Shown: positions 1 to 9,097, counted from the first letter of the stretch. The stretch: 64,000 nucleotides of DNA from Rhizobiaceae bacterium (GCA_025698895.1 JAILWO010000002.1:992001-1056000); one strand, 5' to 3'. Translations and numbers: made by a program. Notes: generated from the letters alone by a model not told the origin.

Positions 1-522
1 CTTCATGAGCCGGCCGGCGGCCGCCGCCGCGCCGAACGTTCCCGCCGTCGCGGTCGGGTGGAAGCCCCGGGCGTAATGCGCGGTCGGATCCAGCGCCATG
101 CCGAGCCGGCAGGCGACCTCGAAGCCGATGACCATGGCGGCCAAAAGATCCGCGCCCGTGGCGTCGGCAAGCTCGGCCGCCGCGAAGGCGGCCGGCACCA
201 CCGGGGCGCTGGGATGCAGCGAACTGTCGGCATGGGTGTCGTCGAAATCGAGCGAATGGCCGAGCGTGCCGTTGAGGAGAGCCGCCGCCGCCGCTCCATA
301 GCGGCGGTTCATGCCGAAGACCGTGCAGGGGCCTTCGCCATCCATGCCCGTCCGGCGCAGCATGGCGAGCACCGATGGCGTCGATTCGGATTCGCCGGCG
401 GCGCGCACGATCGAGCCGACCAGGTCGCTCGCCAGCGCCAGCGCACGCTCGGGAACGTGTGGCGGCAGGCTGTCGCTTCTCGTCTCGGCGGCAAATCGGG
501 CCAGGGTGACGGTGATGGACAT
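1..522 (-). CDS. MmgE/PrpD family protein, C-terminal part beyond window
   Basis: The reverse strand reads open from an ATG at 522 to the window edge, giving about 174 residues of the N-terminal part. The segment contains LDFDDTH followed by HPSAPVVPAAFAAAE, the signature of the helical domain of the MmgE/PrpD family (2-methylcitrate dehydratase, cis-aconitate decarboxylase, immune-responsive gene 1). Family members usually dehydrate or decarboxylate tricarboxylic acids; the actual substrate here cannot be told. It is divergent from the CoA-transferase gene that begins at about 690, with a 170-base gap, so the two may share a promoter region. The gene is cut by the window edge, not truncated biologically as far as can be seen. 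Confidence 0.85.
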   Translation of the reverse strand, partial: MSITVTLARFAAETRSDSLPPHVPERALALASDLVGSIVRAAGESESTPSVLAMLRRTGMDGEGPCTVFGMNRRYGAAAAALLNGTLGHSLDFDDTHADSSLHPSAPVVPAAFAAAELADATGADLLAAMVIGFEVACRLGMALDPTAHYARGFHPTATAGTFGAAAAAGRLMK

Positions 523-691
523 GGCGTCGTCTCCGGGAAGTCATGCGCCGGCTAAGGCGTCGCATTCGAGATCGTTACAGTGCCCCGGCCGGGGTGTCAC
601 TTGAAGGGGCGGGCGTTTTCGCCAATCCTGCCCCGAATCCGATCGCCGGCACAGGCCTGGCGACATGACGCGACGGGGGAGACAGGGCGCG

Positions 692-1831
692 GTGAAGTGC
701 AGGGATCTCGAAGGGGTGCTGGTGGTTTCGGTCGAGCAGGCCGTCGCCGCTCCCTATCTGTCCTCGCGGCTGGCGGAAGCCGGGGCCAGGGTCATCAAGA
801 TCGAGCGTCCGGAGGGGGATTTCGCCCGCGGCTATGACGATCTCGTCAAGGGAGAGAGCGCCTATTTCGTCTGGCTCAACCGGGGCAAGGAATCGGTCTG
901 CCTCGACCTGCGGGACGCTTCCGGCCGGGCCGCGCTCGAGGCGATCGTCGCGCGCGCCGACATCTTCATCCAGAACCTGGCGCCGGGCGCGATCGACCGT
1001 CTCGGCTTCGCGCCCGACGTTCTACGCGGCAGACACAAGGGGCTGATAACGGTCTCGATTTCCGGCTATGGCGAGGACGGCCCCTATCGCGACCTCAAGG
1101 CCTATGACCTGCTGGTGCAGGCGGAGACCGGCCTGTCGGCCATCACCGGCACGGCGCAGGACATGGCGCGGGTCGGCGTTTCGGTCTGCGACATCGCGGC
1201 GGGGATGACGGCGCACCAGGCGGTGCTGCAGGCGCTTTTCGCCCGCCAGCGGACCGGTGAGGGGCGGCATATCGCGGTATCGCTGTTTCACGCGCTCGCC
1301 GATTGGATGAACGTGCCCTACCTGCAGCATGTCTATGGCGGCAGGGAGCCGCTGCGAAGCGGGCTGAACCACCCGACGATCGCGCCCTATGGCGCCTATG
1401 CGGGCGGCGACGGGCGGGCCGTTCTGCTGTCGATCCAGAACGAGCGCGAGTGGGTCCGGTTCTGCGCCGACGTGCTGCGGCGGCCGGAGCTCGCGACCGA
1501 TGCCAGATTCGACGGCAACAGCCGCCGCGTCGCCAACCGGCCAGAACTCGATGCGCTGATCGGAGAAGCGTTCGCGGCGCTGACGCGCGAGGACATCGTG
1601 GCGAGGCTCGAGGCGGCGCGGATCGCCTATGGCCGGATCTCCTCCATGAGCGACCTCGCGTCTCATCCGCAGAACCGCTATGCGCGGGTCGAGACGCCTT
1701 CGGGACCGGTCACCATGCTCGGCGCGGGCGCTCTCGTCGATGGCGCCGCGTGCGAGCCGGGGCCGGTGCCCGCGCTTGGCCAGCACACGCAAAGCGTGCT
1801 CGCCGAATTCCGGCGAGACGATTCCGTGTAG
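692..1831 (+). CDS. Class III (CaiB/BaiF-type) CoA-transferase
   Basis: A 379-residue protein of the family III CoA-transferases, which move CoA between acyl-CoA and a free acid (formyl-CoA:oxalate, carnitine, succinyl-CoA:aryl-succinate enzymes). Family features seen are SSRLAEAGARVIKIERPEGD near the N-terminus, LNRGKESVCLDLRD, and the segment IQNLAPGAIDRLGF. The expected catalytic aspartate falls in the region around VCDIAAGMTAHQAVLQAL. I prefer the GTG at 692 because GGGGGAGA lies about 9 bases upstream; an in-frame ATG at 665 lacks a visible ribosome binding site. The neighbours are a divergent MmgE/PrpD gene and a convergent marR. Its acid substrate is unknown; aryl or dicarboxylic acids fit the locality, as inference only. 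Confidence 0.85.
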   Translation: MKCRDLEGVLVVSVEQAVAAPYLSSRLAEAGARVIKIERPEGDFARGYDDLVKGESAYFVWLNRGKESVCLDLRDASGRAALEAIVARADIFIQNLAPGAIDRLGFAPDVLRGRHKGLITVSISGYGEDGPYRDLKAYDLLVQAETGLSAITGTAQDMARVGVSVCDIAAGMTAHQAVLQALFARQRTGEGRHIAVSLFHALADWMNVPYLQHVYGGREPLRSGLNHPTIAPYGAYAGGDGRAVLLSIQNEREWVRFCADVLRRPELATDARFDGNSRRVANRPELDALIGEAFAALTREDIVARLEAARIAYGRISSMSDLASHPQNRYARVETPSGPVTMLGAGALVDGAACEPGPVPALGQHTQSVLAEFRRDDSV

Positions 1832-1843
1832 CCATGAAGGGCT

Positions 1844-2392
1844 TCACGCGTCGCCGGCTTCGATCTCCTCCAACGAGTAGTCGAGATTGGCGCTCATCCG
1901 GTCCAGCACCTTGCGGAGAGACTCCCTCTCCGCTTCGCTCAGCCCATGCGTCGCGCGGCCGGCGTGCCGCAGGCTCAAATCCCTCACGGTATCGTATTTC
2001 CGCTTGCCGTCCCGCGTCAGCGAAACGGTGACGACGCGTCCGTCCGGATCGATGCGCTCTCGTCTGACGAGGCCGTCCTGCTCGAGCCGGGCCACAAGAC
2101 GGCTGACGGTGGGCTGTTCGAGCATCGCATAGGCGGAAAGCTCGTTGATGGTGCTCTTCGTCGACGCGTCGAGCACGGCCAGTATGCGCCAATGCGAAAT
2201 CTGCAGCCCGTGCTTGCGCAGGTCCGCGTTGAGCAGCCGGTTCATCTGGAAGGCAAGGCGATTGATCCGATAGGGCAGGATCTTGTCGAGAAGAGTGCCC
2301 GTGGCGCGGCCCCTGGCGGATTCAGCCGCTGTTGCCACCCGGTCCGCTGGTGTCTTTCCGTTCGTGCGTTGCAACCCTGCCTTGCCTCTCAT
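1844..2392 (-). CDS. MarR-family transcriptional regulator (ior/TRAP locus)
   Basis: A 182-residue winged-helix regulator. The MarR core runs from about residue 45 (YRINRLAFQMNRLL) through HWRILAVLD, LSAYAMLEQPTVSRLVARLEQDGLV and the wing RRERIDPDGRVVTVSLT. I start at the ATG at 2392; an in-frame TTG at 2422 would add ten residues. It lies 45 bases downstream of the iorB stop on the same strand, so it is probably the last gene of the iorAB transcript. Two near-identical palindromes, one before iorA (6179-6200) and one before the TRAP receptor gene (9076-9097), have the size and symmetry of MarR operators, so I infer autoregulated control of both operons. MarR proteins usually respond to small aromatic ligands. 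Confidence 0.88.
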   Translation of the reverse strand: MRGKAGLQRTNGKTPADRVATAAESARGRATGTLLDKILPYRINRLAFQMNRLLNADLRKHGLQISHWRILAVLDASTKSTINELSAYAMLEQPTVSRLVARLEQDGLVRRERIDPDGRVVTVSLTRDGKRKYDTVRDLSLRHAGRATHGLSEAERESLRKVLDRMSANLDYSLEEIEAGDA

Positions 2393-2437
2393 GCCGTCAG
2401 CGACTTCCGGTATGGCCGCCAACCGGTTCGCAGCCCC

Positions 2438-4003
2438 TTACGCCGGCGGTTGCCTTTCATCAAGGAAGGAACGGACGGTCGCCAGCGCTCCCTCCAGGTT
2501 TTCGCCGTCCTCGTCGCTCAGCGCGGCCTCTCTCAATCGCCGGACCCAGTCCGCCGCGTCGTCGCGGTCGATCAGGAGGGGCGCCATGCCCAGGACGCGA
2601 TCGAATTTCGACAGGCCGCGACCGTGGGTGTCGCTGTAGCCCTTGATCAGCCTGCGGCAGTTGATCATTTCCACGGCCAGCCCGTAGTTCCTCGGGGCGG
2701 CGGCGAGCGCGCCGTCGAGCCAATGGTCGAGATGCGCCGCTTCCTTCCGGTGCCGGAGCAGCCCGCGGCGCCATCGGCGCATTCCAGCCAGCACGTAGAG
2801 AGACAGGAACCAGCCGAGCGTGTGCGTCTTCACCCGGCGGCCCCGGTTCACGGCCCTGTCGAGGAGCGAGAACAGCCGGGGGCGGCTCTCGATCCATGCG
2901 CCCAGGGGCGCCGGCAGCATGCCGCAGACCTCCTCGGCGCGCGGATGCATGAATTCGGTCAGGTGAAGCACGGCCCCGTCGGGAACGCGCATTTCGCTGC
3001 GCACCCTTTCGAAACGGGAGCCGCGCGTCTTGAGATCGGCAACGCGGATCACGTCGTCATAGGCCATCGCGTTGGCGATGTGCTTGGCCGCGGCAAGCGT
3101 CAGGGAATGGTTTTTCGCTGCACCGCCGCATTCGGCGTCGGTGGCGGCGACACGTTCGAGGCGATGCAGATATTCGGCGCCATAGGCGAGGTCCTGGAAA
3201 TCGACCACCTTGACCAGGCCGCGTCTCGCCAGGTCGCGTGCCGGTTCGGGAAGGGTTCCGACGCGGGCTTCCAGCACGGCCCAGCCTTCCAGCGCCCGAA
3301 CGGGACCGGATGGTTCGTTCGCCCCGCTGGCGGTTTTGTTCTCCGTTTCGACGGGGCTGGCGCCGCCGGCGATATCGGCCGCTTCCGCGAAGGCGCGCAG
3401 GCTCGCCTCGACGCCGCGTCCCGACTGGCGGATGGTCTCCTCGAACACCGACCGGTCGAAGGGCAGGGCGTTTGCGCCGGCAAGCGCGCCGAACAGGCTG
3501 GCGGAGATGACCGATCCGGCTTCCGAGGCGATCCGTTCCATGTCGAAGGCGATGAAGCGTCGCGCGGCCTTGCCGGCGGCGGCGCGGACATCGGTGGAAT
3601 CGGCGATGCCGTCGCCGGGAACGATCTTCTCGGCCACCGCCAGCGCCCGGTGCGACGAGGCGATCAGGGTCGTCCGGTCGGGCGTCACCAGACCGCGCAT
3701 GATCGCACGGCCCGCTTCCATCATCTCGGCGGCAAGCAGGATGTCGACATCGCCGGGCGACGGCATCAGGGAGAAGACGGGCAGCCGACCGGACGCCGGC
3801 ATCATCTCGATATAGTAGATGGTGGCGCCGGTCCGTTGCGCGACGCCCGGCACGGACGTGGCCTGGGCCACGTAGCCGCTCTGTTCGGCGACGGCGACGA
3901 TCCAGTCCGAAAGCACCCCGCCTCCCTGACCGCCGACGGCCAGGATGGCGAGCTTGATGATCCCGTCGAGCGGCTCGGCAGGCCGCGCGGTCGCCTGTTC
4001 CAT
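2438..4003 (-). CDS. iorB: Indolepyruvate oxidoreductase subunit beta-type protein (IorB)
   Basis: A 521-residue protein. Residues about 10-200 form the pyruvate:ferredoxin oxidoreductase gamma-type domain (LAILAVGGQGGGVLSDWI, then TSVPGVAQRTGATIYYIEMMP). The remaining 300 residues are the long C-terminal extension seen in the large proteobacterial IorB form. With IorA it makes the complex that oxidatively decarboxylates aryl-2-oxoacids (indole-, phenyl-, hydroxyphenylpyruvate) to aryl-acetyl-CoA using ferredoxin. The ATG at 4003 lies one base after the iorA stop, so I prefer it to an in-frame TTG at 4018 that would overlap. The true substrate within the aryl-pyruvates is not shown by the sequence. 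Confidence 0.85.
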   Translation of the reverse strand: MEQATARPAEPLDGIIKLAILAVGGQGGGVLSDWIVAVAEQSGYVAQATSVPGVAQRTGATIYYIEMMPASGRLPVFSLMPSPGDVDILLAAEMMEAGRAIMRGLVTPDRTTLIASSHRALAVAEKIVPGDGIADSTDVRAAAGKAARRFIAFDMERIASEAGSVISASLFGALAGANALPFDRSVFEETIRQSGRGVEASLRAFAEAADIAGGASPVETENKTASGANEPSGPVRALEGWAVLEARVGTLPEPARDLARRGLVKVVDFQDLAYGAEYLHRLERVAATDAECGGAAKNHSLTLAAAKHIANAMAYDDVIRVADLKTRGSRFERVRSEMRVPDGAVLHLTEFMHPRAEEVCGMLPAPLGAWIESRPRLFSLLDRAVNRGRRVKTHTLGWFLSLYVLAGMRRWRRGLLRHRKEAAHLDHWLDGALAAAPRNYGLAVEMINCRRLIKGYSDTHGRGLSKFDRVLGMAPLLIDRDDAADWVRRLREAALSDEDGENLEGALATVRSFLDERQPPA

Positions 4004-4004
4004 C

Positions 4005-6152
4005 TCAGTATCCGGCAAAGGAAAGCCTGCGCCGCGCCCGGCGCGCCTGCAGGGCCGACACCAGCCGCTCGCGAAGGCGGGCGACCGCCCGCTCGAAACG
4101 GCCGGGATTATGGACGACGTCGGCGCGGTAGAAGGACGGGCAAAGCACGGCGGCGTCGGCCACCTCGCCGCAATTGCCGCAGCCGACGCAGGACTGGTCG
4201 ATGGAGGCGACGGGATCGTCGCGCAGCGGGTCGTCCAGCTTCCTCAGCGACAGCGACGGACAGCCGGACAGCCGCATGCAGGCATGGTCGCCCGTGCAGA
4301 CATCCTCGTCCACACCGAAGCGCGGCTTGACCACGCGCTCGCCGTTCCTGACCGCCTGGTTGAGGATCGGCTTTTCCCGGCGCTGCTTGTTGAGCATGCA
4401 TTCGGAGGAGGCGACGATGACTTTCGGTCCCTTTTCGGGCGTGAGCAGGGCCTCCTTCAACGTGTCGCGCACCTTGGCCACGTCATAGGTCCGGTCGATC
4501 TGCCGGACCCAGTTGACGCCGATGCCCTTCACCGCGTCGGCGATCGCGTGCTTCGTCGACTTCGACTTGTTGTCGGCGCGCGAGGACAAGAGGTCCTGCC
4601 CGCCGGTCGCCGCCGAATAGTAGTTGTCGACGACGAGGATGACGCCGTCGGCCTTGTTGTAGACGGCGTTGCCGATGCTCGACGTCAGCCCGTTGTGCCA
4701 GAAGCCGCCGTCGCCGATGATGGAGATCGGCCGTTTCTCTCCGCCGCCGTGGAAGGCGCTGTTGGAGGCCGGGCCGAGGCCGAAGCCCATCGTCGTTCCG
4801 CCGATCTCGAAGGGCGGCATGATGGAGAACAGGTGGCAGCCGATGTCGGCCGCGATCTGGTGCTTGCCGAGTTCTCCTTCGACCAGCTTCATCGCCGCGA
4901 AGATCGGTCTTTCGGGGCAGCCGGTGCAGAAACCGGGCGGACGCGGCGGCACGACCTTGGAAAGGTCCGGCACGTCGATGCGATCCTCGTTGCGGTTCGG
5001 CGCGCGATGCCGCGCCGGCAGGATATCGGCCGCGTGCTCGCGCAGGAAGGAAAGCACGCCGTCGAGCATCGCCTGCCCGGTATATTCGCCGGCCGGCGGC
5101 AGGACGTCCTTGCCGCGAAGCACGACGCGCTCGCCGGCCTTGTAGAGCATCGAGCCGATCGCCTGCTCGATATAGTTGGGCTGCCCTTCCTCGACCACGA
5201 GAACGGCCGACTTGTCGCCGCAGAATTCGAGAATCTCGCTTTCGATCAGCGGATAGGTGACATTCAGGACATAGAGCGGGACGTCGGTCTCTCCGTAGAC
5301 GTCGGCCAGTCCCAGCCTCTGCAGGGCGCGGATGACGCCGTTATACATGCCGCCCTGCAGGATGATGCCCACCGGGCCGCCGCTGCCGAAGAACTCGTTG
5401 AGTTTCCTGTGGCGAATGAAGTCCACGGCCGCGGGCCAGCGCCGGGCGATCTTTTCCTGCTCGTGAGCGAAGGCCGCGGGCGGCAGGACGATGCGGTCGG
5501 TCTTCCTTTGCGGCGCCGAAAGCGCCCTGGCGACGGGGTAGGGCGGCTTGACGTTGTCCTTGGCGATGAACGAGCCGTGGACGTGGCAACAGCGGATGCG
5601 GACCTCCAGCATGACCGGCGTGTTGCTTGCCTCGGAGAGCTCGAACGCGTCCTCGACCGCCTTCACGATGGAGGGAAGATTGGGACGGGGATCGAGCAGC
5701 CATATCTGCGACTTCATCGCGAAGGCGTGGCTGCGCTCCTGCATGATCGAGGAGCCTTCGCCATAGTCCTCCCCGACGATGATGACGGCGCCGCCCGTCA
5801 CCCCGCCAGACGCCAGATTGGCAAGCGCATCGGAAGCGACGTTGGTTCCCACCGTGGACTTGAACGCCACCGCGCCCCGGATGGGGTAGTGGACGGATGC
5901 CGCGAGCATCGCGGCGGCGGCGGCCTCAGAGGCGCTCGCCTCGTAGCGCACGCCGAGCTCACCCAGTATCTCCTGGGCGTCTGCGAGCACGTCCATGAGA
6001 TGGGAGATCGGCGCGCCCTGGTATCCGCCGACATAGCCGACCCCGCACTGGAGCAGCGCCTTGGTGATGGCGAGAATGCCTTCGCCGCGGAATTCCTCGC
6101 CGGCACCGATGCGAAGCTGTTCGACTTCCCTGGCGAAGGACCGCTCGGCCAT
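4005..6152 (-). CDS. iorA: Indolepyruvate ferredoxin oxidoreductase subunit alpha (IorA)
   Basis: A 715-residue, TPP-dependent catalytic subunit. The N-terminal third carries the pyrimidine-binding domain (YVGGYQGAPISHLMD; FKSTVGTNVASDALANLAS). The TPP/Mg motif is GDGGFWHNGLTSSI followed by VVDNYYSAATGGQ. The C-terminus has two iron-sulfur motifs, CTGDHACMRLSGCP and CVGCGNCG with a later CP, which pass electrons to ferredoxin. Length and domain order match IorA of proteobacteria. The start is preceded by AAGGAG. It is the first gene of an iorA-iorB-marR unit, behind a perfect 10-base-arm palindrome at 6179-6200. Most likely role: catabolism of an aryl-pyruvate delivered by the neighbouring TRAP transporter. 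Confidence 0.9.
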   Translation of the reverse strand: MAERSFAREVEQLRIGAGEEFRGEGILAITKALLQCGVGYVGGYQGAPISHLMDVLADAQEILGELGVRYEASASEAAAAAMLAASVHYPIRGAVAFKSTVGTNVASDALANLASGGVTGGAVIIVGEDYGEGSSIMQERSHAFAMKSQIWLLDPRPNLPSIVKAVEDAFELSEASNTPVMLEVRIRCCHVHGSFIAKDNVKPPYPVARALSAPQRKTDRIVLPPAAFAHEQEKIARRWPAAVDFIRHRKLNEFFGSGGPVGIILQGGMYNGVIRALQRLGLADVYGETDVPLYVLNVTYPLIESEILEFCGDKSAVLVVEEGQPNYIEQAIGSMLYKAGERVVLRGKDVLPPAGEYTGQAMLDGVLSFLREHAADILPARHRAPNRNEDRIDVPDLSKVVPPRPPGFCTGCPERPIFAAMKLVEGELGKHQIAADIGCHLFSIMPPFEIGGTTMGFGLGPASNSAFHGGGEKRPISIIGDGGFWHNGLTSSIGNAVYNKADGVILVVDNYYSAATGGQDLLSSRADNKSKSTKHAIADAVKGIGVNWVRQIDRTYDVAKVRDTLKEALLTPEKGPKVIVASSECMLNKQRREKPILNQAVRNGERVVKPRFGVDEDVCTGDHACMRLSGCPSLSLRKLDDPLRDDPVASIDQSCVGCGNCGEVADAAVLCPSFYRADVVHNPGRFERAVARLRERLVSALQARRARRRLSFAGY

Positions 6153-6178
6153 GTCATGCTCCTTCGGCTGTTCGCGAA

Positions 6179-6200
6179 GATATATTCAAATGAATATATC
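6179..6200. promoter_or_regulatory. Palindromic operator before iorA
   Basis: The arms GATATATTCA and TGAATATATC are perfect inverted repeats separated by AA. The site is 27 bases upstream of the iorA start. Eighteen of 22 bases match the site at 9076-9097 before the TRAP receptor gene. Size, symmetry and AT-richness fit a MarR-family operator, and the adjacent marR is the obvious candidate regulator (inference). Confidence 0.7.
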
Positions 6201-6236
6201 CGTCTTCGTCCGTTCAGGTCAACTCGGCGCCATTCC

Positions 6237-7553
6237 TCATCGGCCGAACTGCGCCGGCAGCCATGTTCCCAGAAGCGGAAACGCGACGATCAGCGCCAGC
6301 ACGATCAGCTTGATGGCCACGAAGGGAGCGACCGCCGCATAGATCTGCCGCATGGAGATCGACGGTGGCGCCACGCCTTTCATGACGAACAGGAGCAGGC
6401 CGAAGGGAGGGGTCAGGAGCGCTATCTCCATGGCCAGGAGATAGACCACGCCCAGCATCAGCTCGTTGATCCCCACGGCGCGGGCCAGCGGCATGAAAAC
6501 CGGGATCGTCACCATCAGCATGCTGATCTGGTCGATGAAGCAGCCGAGGAACAGGAGGATGAGGATCATGCCGATCAGGATCTGCAGCGAGGTGAGATCG
6601 ATCGCGCGGATGATGCCGATCAGTCCCGACGTGGCGCCGCTGAAAGACAGGATCTGGCTGAAGGTCTGGCTGGCGGCGATGATGAACAGGATCATCACCG
6701 ACAGCTTCACCGTCTCCATGACCGCCACGAGGATGTTTTCGAAGGTCAGGGAGCGGTAGGCCAATCCCGCGATCAGGGCCGCCACGCAGCCCAGCGCGGC
6801 CGACTCCGTGGGTGTGGCAAGGCCGGCGAGAAGGCTGCCGATCACCGCCACGAAGATGGCCGACAACGGGGCCACATAGATCATGAAAGGGCGCCATCTT
6901 TCCCACAGCCCCATCGGCGGCAGCTCGTCCGCCGGCGCGAGATGCGGCCGAAGAATGGAAGCGCCCGCGATCAGGATCACGAAGGACAGCGCGAGGAGGA
7001 GGGCGGGGACGATGCCAGCGATCAGCAGCCCCGCGATGGAAATCCCCGCCAGGCTGCCCAGCAGGACCGCGAGCGCCGATGGCGGTATCAGCATCGCGAT
7101 CGCGCCCGATGCCATGATCGGCCCCATCGCCAGGGTCGGATGGTATCCGCGTTTCAGCATGCCGGGCAGCAGCGTCGAGCCGAGCATGGCGGTGTTGGCG
7201 ATCGTCGATCCCGAAAGCGCGGCGAAGATCGTCCCCGCGCTGACGCTGACGACGCTCAACCGGCCGGGAACCCGCGTGATCACCCGGTCGATCGCGTCGA
7301 TCGCCCGATGCGCGACGCGGGTCTGGAAGAGGATCTCTCCCATCAGGATGAAGAGCGGGATCGGCGCCAGCGAGAAGGTGGTGATCGACTGGACGGCGTT
7401 CCGCGCCATCTGAACCAGGCCGTTCTCGCCGCCGAGAATGAAGTAGGCGCCGCCGAGATTGACGGCGATGAAGGCGACGGCGACCGGCAAGCCGGCCGCC
7501 AGCAAGGCCACGAGGCCGCCGAGCATGAGGACGAGGATGAGTGGCCAGTCCAT
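6237..7553 (-). CDS. TRAP transporter large permease (DctM type)
   Basis: A 438-residue, strongly hydrophobic protein with about 12 membrane segments, typical of the DctM subunit that forms the sodium-driven pathway of TRAP uptake systems. Recognisable family segments are PIPLFILMGEILFQT, GSTIANTAMLGSTLLPGMLKRGY, LIPPSALAVLLGSLAGISIAGLL and ATPTESAALG. It follows the small permease gene by six bases and the receptor gene before that, giving a complete P-Q-M operon. The last gene of the unit, it ends 84 bases before iorA, whose own promoter carries the shared palindrome. I infer that the transporter brings in the substrate of the iorAB pathway. Confidence 0.93.
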   Translation of the reverse strand: MDWPLILVLMLGGLVALLAAGLPVAVAFIAVNLGGAYFILGGENGLVQMARNAVQSITTFSLAPIPLFILMGEILFQTRVAHRAIDAIDRVITRVPGRLSVVSVSAGTIFAALSGSTIANTAMLGSTLLPGMLKRGYHPTLAMGPIMASGAIAMLIPPSALAVLLGSLAGISIAGLLIAGIVPALLLALSFVILIAGASILRPHLAPADELPPMGLWERWRPFMIYVAPLSAIFVAVIGSLLAGLATPTESAALGCVAALIAGLAYRSLTFENILVAVMETVKLSVMILFIIAASQTFSQILSFSGATSGLIGIIRAIDLTSLQILIGMILILLFLGCFIDQISMLMVTIPVFMPLARAVGINELMLGVVYLLAMEIALLTPPFGLLLFVMKGVAPPSISMRQIYAAVAPFVAIKLIVLALIVAFPLLGTWLPAQFGR

Positions 7554-7559
7554 CGCGCG

Positions 7560-8057
7560 TCAGAGCCCGGGAGCCGAAGGCCGATCACGCTGGCCATGCG
7601 CGGCGCGGAGCAGGAAGCCGATGGCGAGCAAGGCGCCGGAAAGCGCCGGCGAGGCGAAGGTGATCCATTCCGGCACGACGAGAATGCCGCGCACCATGGA
7701 GCCTCGCTCGACGGCGATCAGCAGCGCCTTGAGCGTATACCAGCTCAGCGCGACGCAGACCGCGGCGCCGACGAGATCGACGACCCGGGCAAGCCGATGC
7801 CGGATGGCGGGCGGCAAGGTGATGGTGACGATATCCACGGAGACATGCGCATTACGTGCAAGCACCCACGGCGCAGCCAGAAAGGTGGCCGCGGCGAGCG
7901 CGTGCTCTGTCAGGTCGGTGAGGCCGAATATCGCCGACGAGCAGCAGGCGCGAAGCCCCACCTCGACCGAGATCATCAACGCCATGGCGGCAAGGATCGC
8001 GCCCGCCACGACGGCGAGCGCGACAACGACACGGTTGTAGATGACCTCCAGGGACAA
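7560..8057 (-). CDS. TRAP transporter small permease (DctQ type)
   Basis: A 165-residue membrane protein with four predicted helices, as expected for the DctQ subunit. It contains the family-typical stretch ISVEVGLRACCSSAIFGLTDLTEHALA followed by APWVLARNAHVSVDIV. The best available start is a TTG at 8057, 15 bases after the receptor gene stop; no strong ribosome binding site is seen, so translation may be coupled to the upstream gene. It lies between the receptor and large permease genes of the same TRAP system. Confidence 0.88.
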   Translation of the reverse strand: MSLEVIYNRVVVALAVVAGAILAAMALMISVEVGLRACCSSAIFGLTDLTEHALAAATFLAAPWVLARNAHVSVDIVTITLPPAIRHRLARVVDLVGAAVCVALSWYTLKALLIAVERGSMVRGILVVPEWITFASPALSGALLAIGFLLRAAHGQRDRPSAPGL

Positions 8058-8071
8058 GGGCGCGAAGCCGC

Positions 8072-9037
8072 TCAGCCCGCGGGATCGAGGCAGGCCCGCA
8101 GCCTGGCGGAGGTGTCGGCGTCAATCTCGTCGATCGCCTTCCATCCCGCCTCGCGAGCGGTGGACAGCCACTTGTCGCGGTCCTCGCCGGTGAACTCGAT
8201 CGTCTCGATCCCCGCCTCGGCCTGCGCGGCGGCTTCCTTCTCGTTGATCTCGAGGTTCTCGGCGTTCTTCGCCTCGAGCCACTCCGCGCCTTTTTCCAGA
8301 AGCGCCTTCTGCTCGTCGTCGAGGCTTTCCCACTTGTCGAGATTCATGATCAGGTTGACGTCGACCTGATAGAATCCGGGGTCGACGCGATATTTCGTCT
8401 GCTCGTCCCAGCCCAGGTCGAGCACGCCCTGGATCGGCCAGCCATAGCCGTCGATGGCGCCGCGTTCCAGCGCGGTGTAGACCTCGCCGGGCGCCGTCCT
8501 GACGAGGTTCGCGCCAAGGGCCTGGAACATGGCCTGATAGACCGGGGTCGTCCGTATCGTCAGGCCTGACAGATCAGGGCCTTCGATCGGTTTCGTCAGG
8601 TACAGGTGGAAGTTGACGTTGTCGCCGGTGCGAGCCAGGTATTTGGCGTTCATCTTCTCCTGATGAAGCCTGTCCACGATCTCGTAGCAGCCATTGGCGC
8701 GCTGCTCCTGAATCGTCTTGGTCGCCAGCTTGAACGCATCACCCTCCGGCAGCAGGTTCGTATAGAAAGCGGCGGTGTTGTTGGCCATGTCGACCACGCC
8801 GGACGAGATGGCATTGCCCAGCTCGAAGGGCGGAATCGCCTCCGGGCCGCCGACGAAATTGATCTGGAGGACGCCCTTGCCGTTCTCGTTGATCCATTCG
8901 ACGAAAGATTCGAACGGCCGCGAGAAGGCGGTGCCTTGCGCGAAGCCGCTGACGGCCCGCAGCGTCACTTCCTCCGCCTGCGCCGGACCCAGTGCGAGCG
9001 CCAGCCCGGCGACCATTCCAAAGACCTGCCTGTTCAT
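8072..9037 (-). CDS. TRAP transporter solute-binding protein (DctP type)
   Basis: A 321-residue periplasmic receptor. Residues 1-21 form a signal peptide (MNRQVFGMVAGLALALGPAQA). The mature part has the DctP fold signatures GPEAIPPFELGNAISSGVVDMANNTAAFYTNLLPEG and, in the second lobe, TIRTTPVYQAMFQALGANLVR with GEVYTALERGAIDGYGWPIQG. The conserved arginine in the TIRTTP segment normally salt-bridges a substrate carboxylate, so an organic acid is expected. I start at the ATG at 9037 because GGAGGAGAG stands just before it; an upstream in-frame ATG at 9076 would lie inside the operator. First gene of the TRAP operon, controlled presumably by the palindrome at 9076-9097. Confidence 0.93.
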   Translation of the reverse strand: MNRQVFGMVAGLALALGPAQAEEVTLRAVSGFAQGTAFSRPFESFVEWINENGKGVLQINFVGGPEAIPPFELGNAISSGVVDMANNTAAFYTNLLPEGDAFKLATKTIQEQRANGCYEIVDRLHQEKMNAKYLARTGDNVNFHLYLTKPIEGPDLSGLTIRTTPVYQAMFQALGANLVRTAPGEVYTALERGAIDGYGWPIQGVLDLGWDEQTKYRVDPGFYQVDVNLIMNLDKWESLDDEQKALLEKGAEWLEAKNAENLEINEKEAAAQAEAGIETIEFTGEDRDKWLSTAREAGWKAIDEIDADTSARLRACLDPAG

Positions 9038-9075
9038 GCTCTCCTCCCACTTCGCTGGCCGCCCCTGTGCGGCCA

Positions 9076-9097
9076 TCTACATTCATTTTCATATATC
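9076..9097. promoter_or_regulatory. Operator-like site before TRAP receptor gene
   Basis: Read on the minus strand, GATATATGAA and AATGAATGTAGA align without gaps to the perfect palindrome at 6179-6200 with 18 of 22 identical positions. It lies 39 bases upstream of the receptor start. The two sites flank the TRAP operon and the ior operon respectively, so I infer one regulator for both, probably the adjacent MarR protein. Confidence 0.65.

Noticed and set aside
1946-4330. 794-codon plus-strand frame opposite marR and iorB
   Set aside because: Same reason: no recognisable domain and full overlap with real genes.
3945-8369. 1474-codon open frame on the plus strand opposite iorA and the TRAP genes
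   Set aside because: Product is rich in Arg, Asp, His and Gln with no domain; it mirrors well-supported minus-strand genes and is a GC-driven antisense frame.
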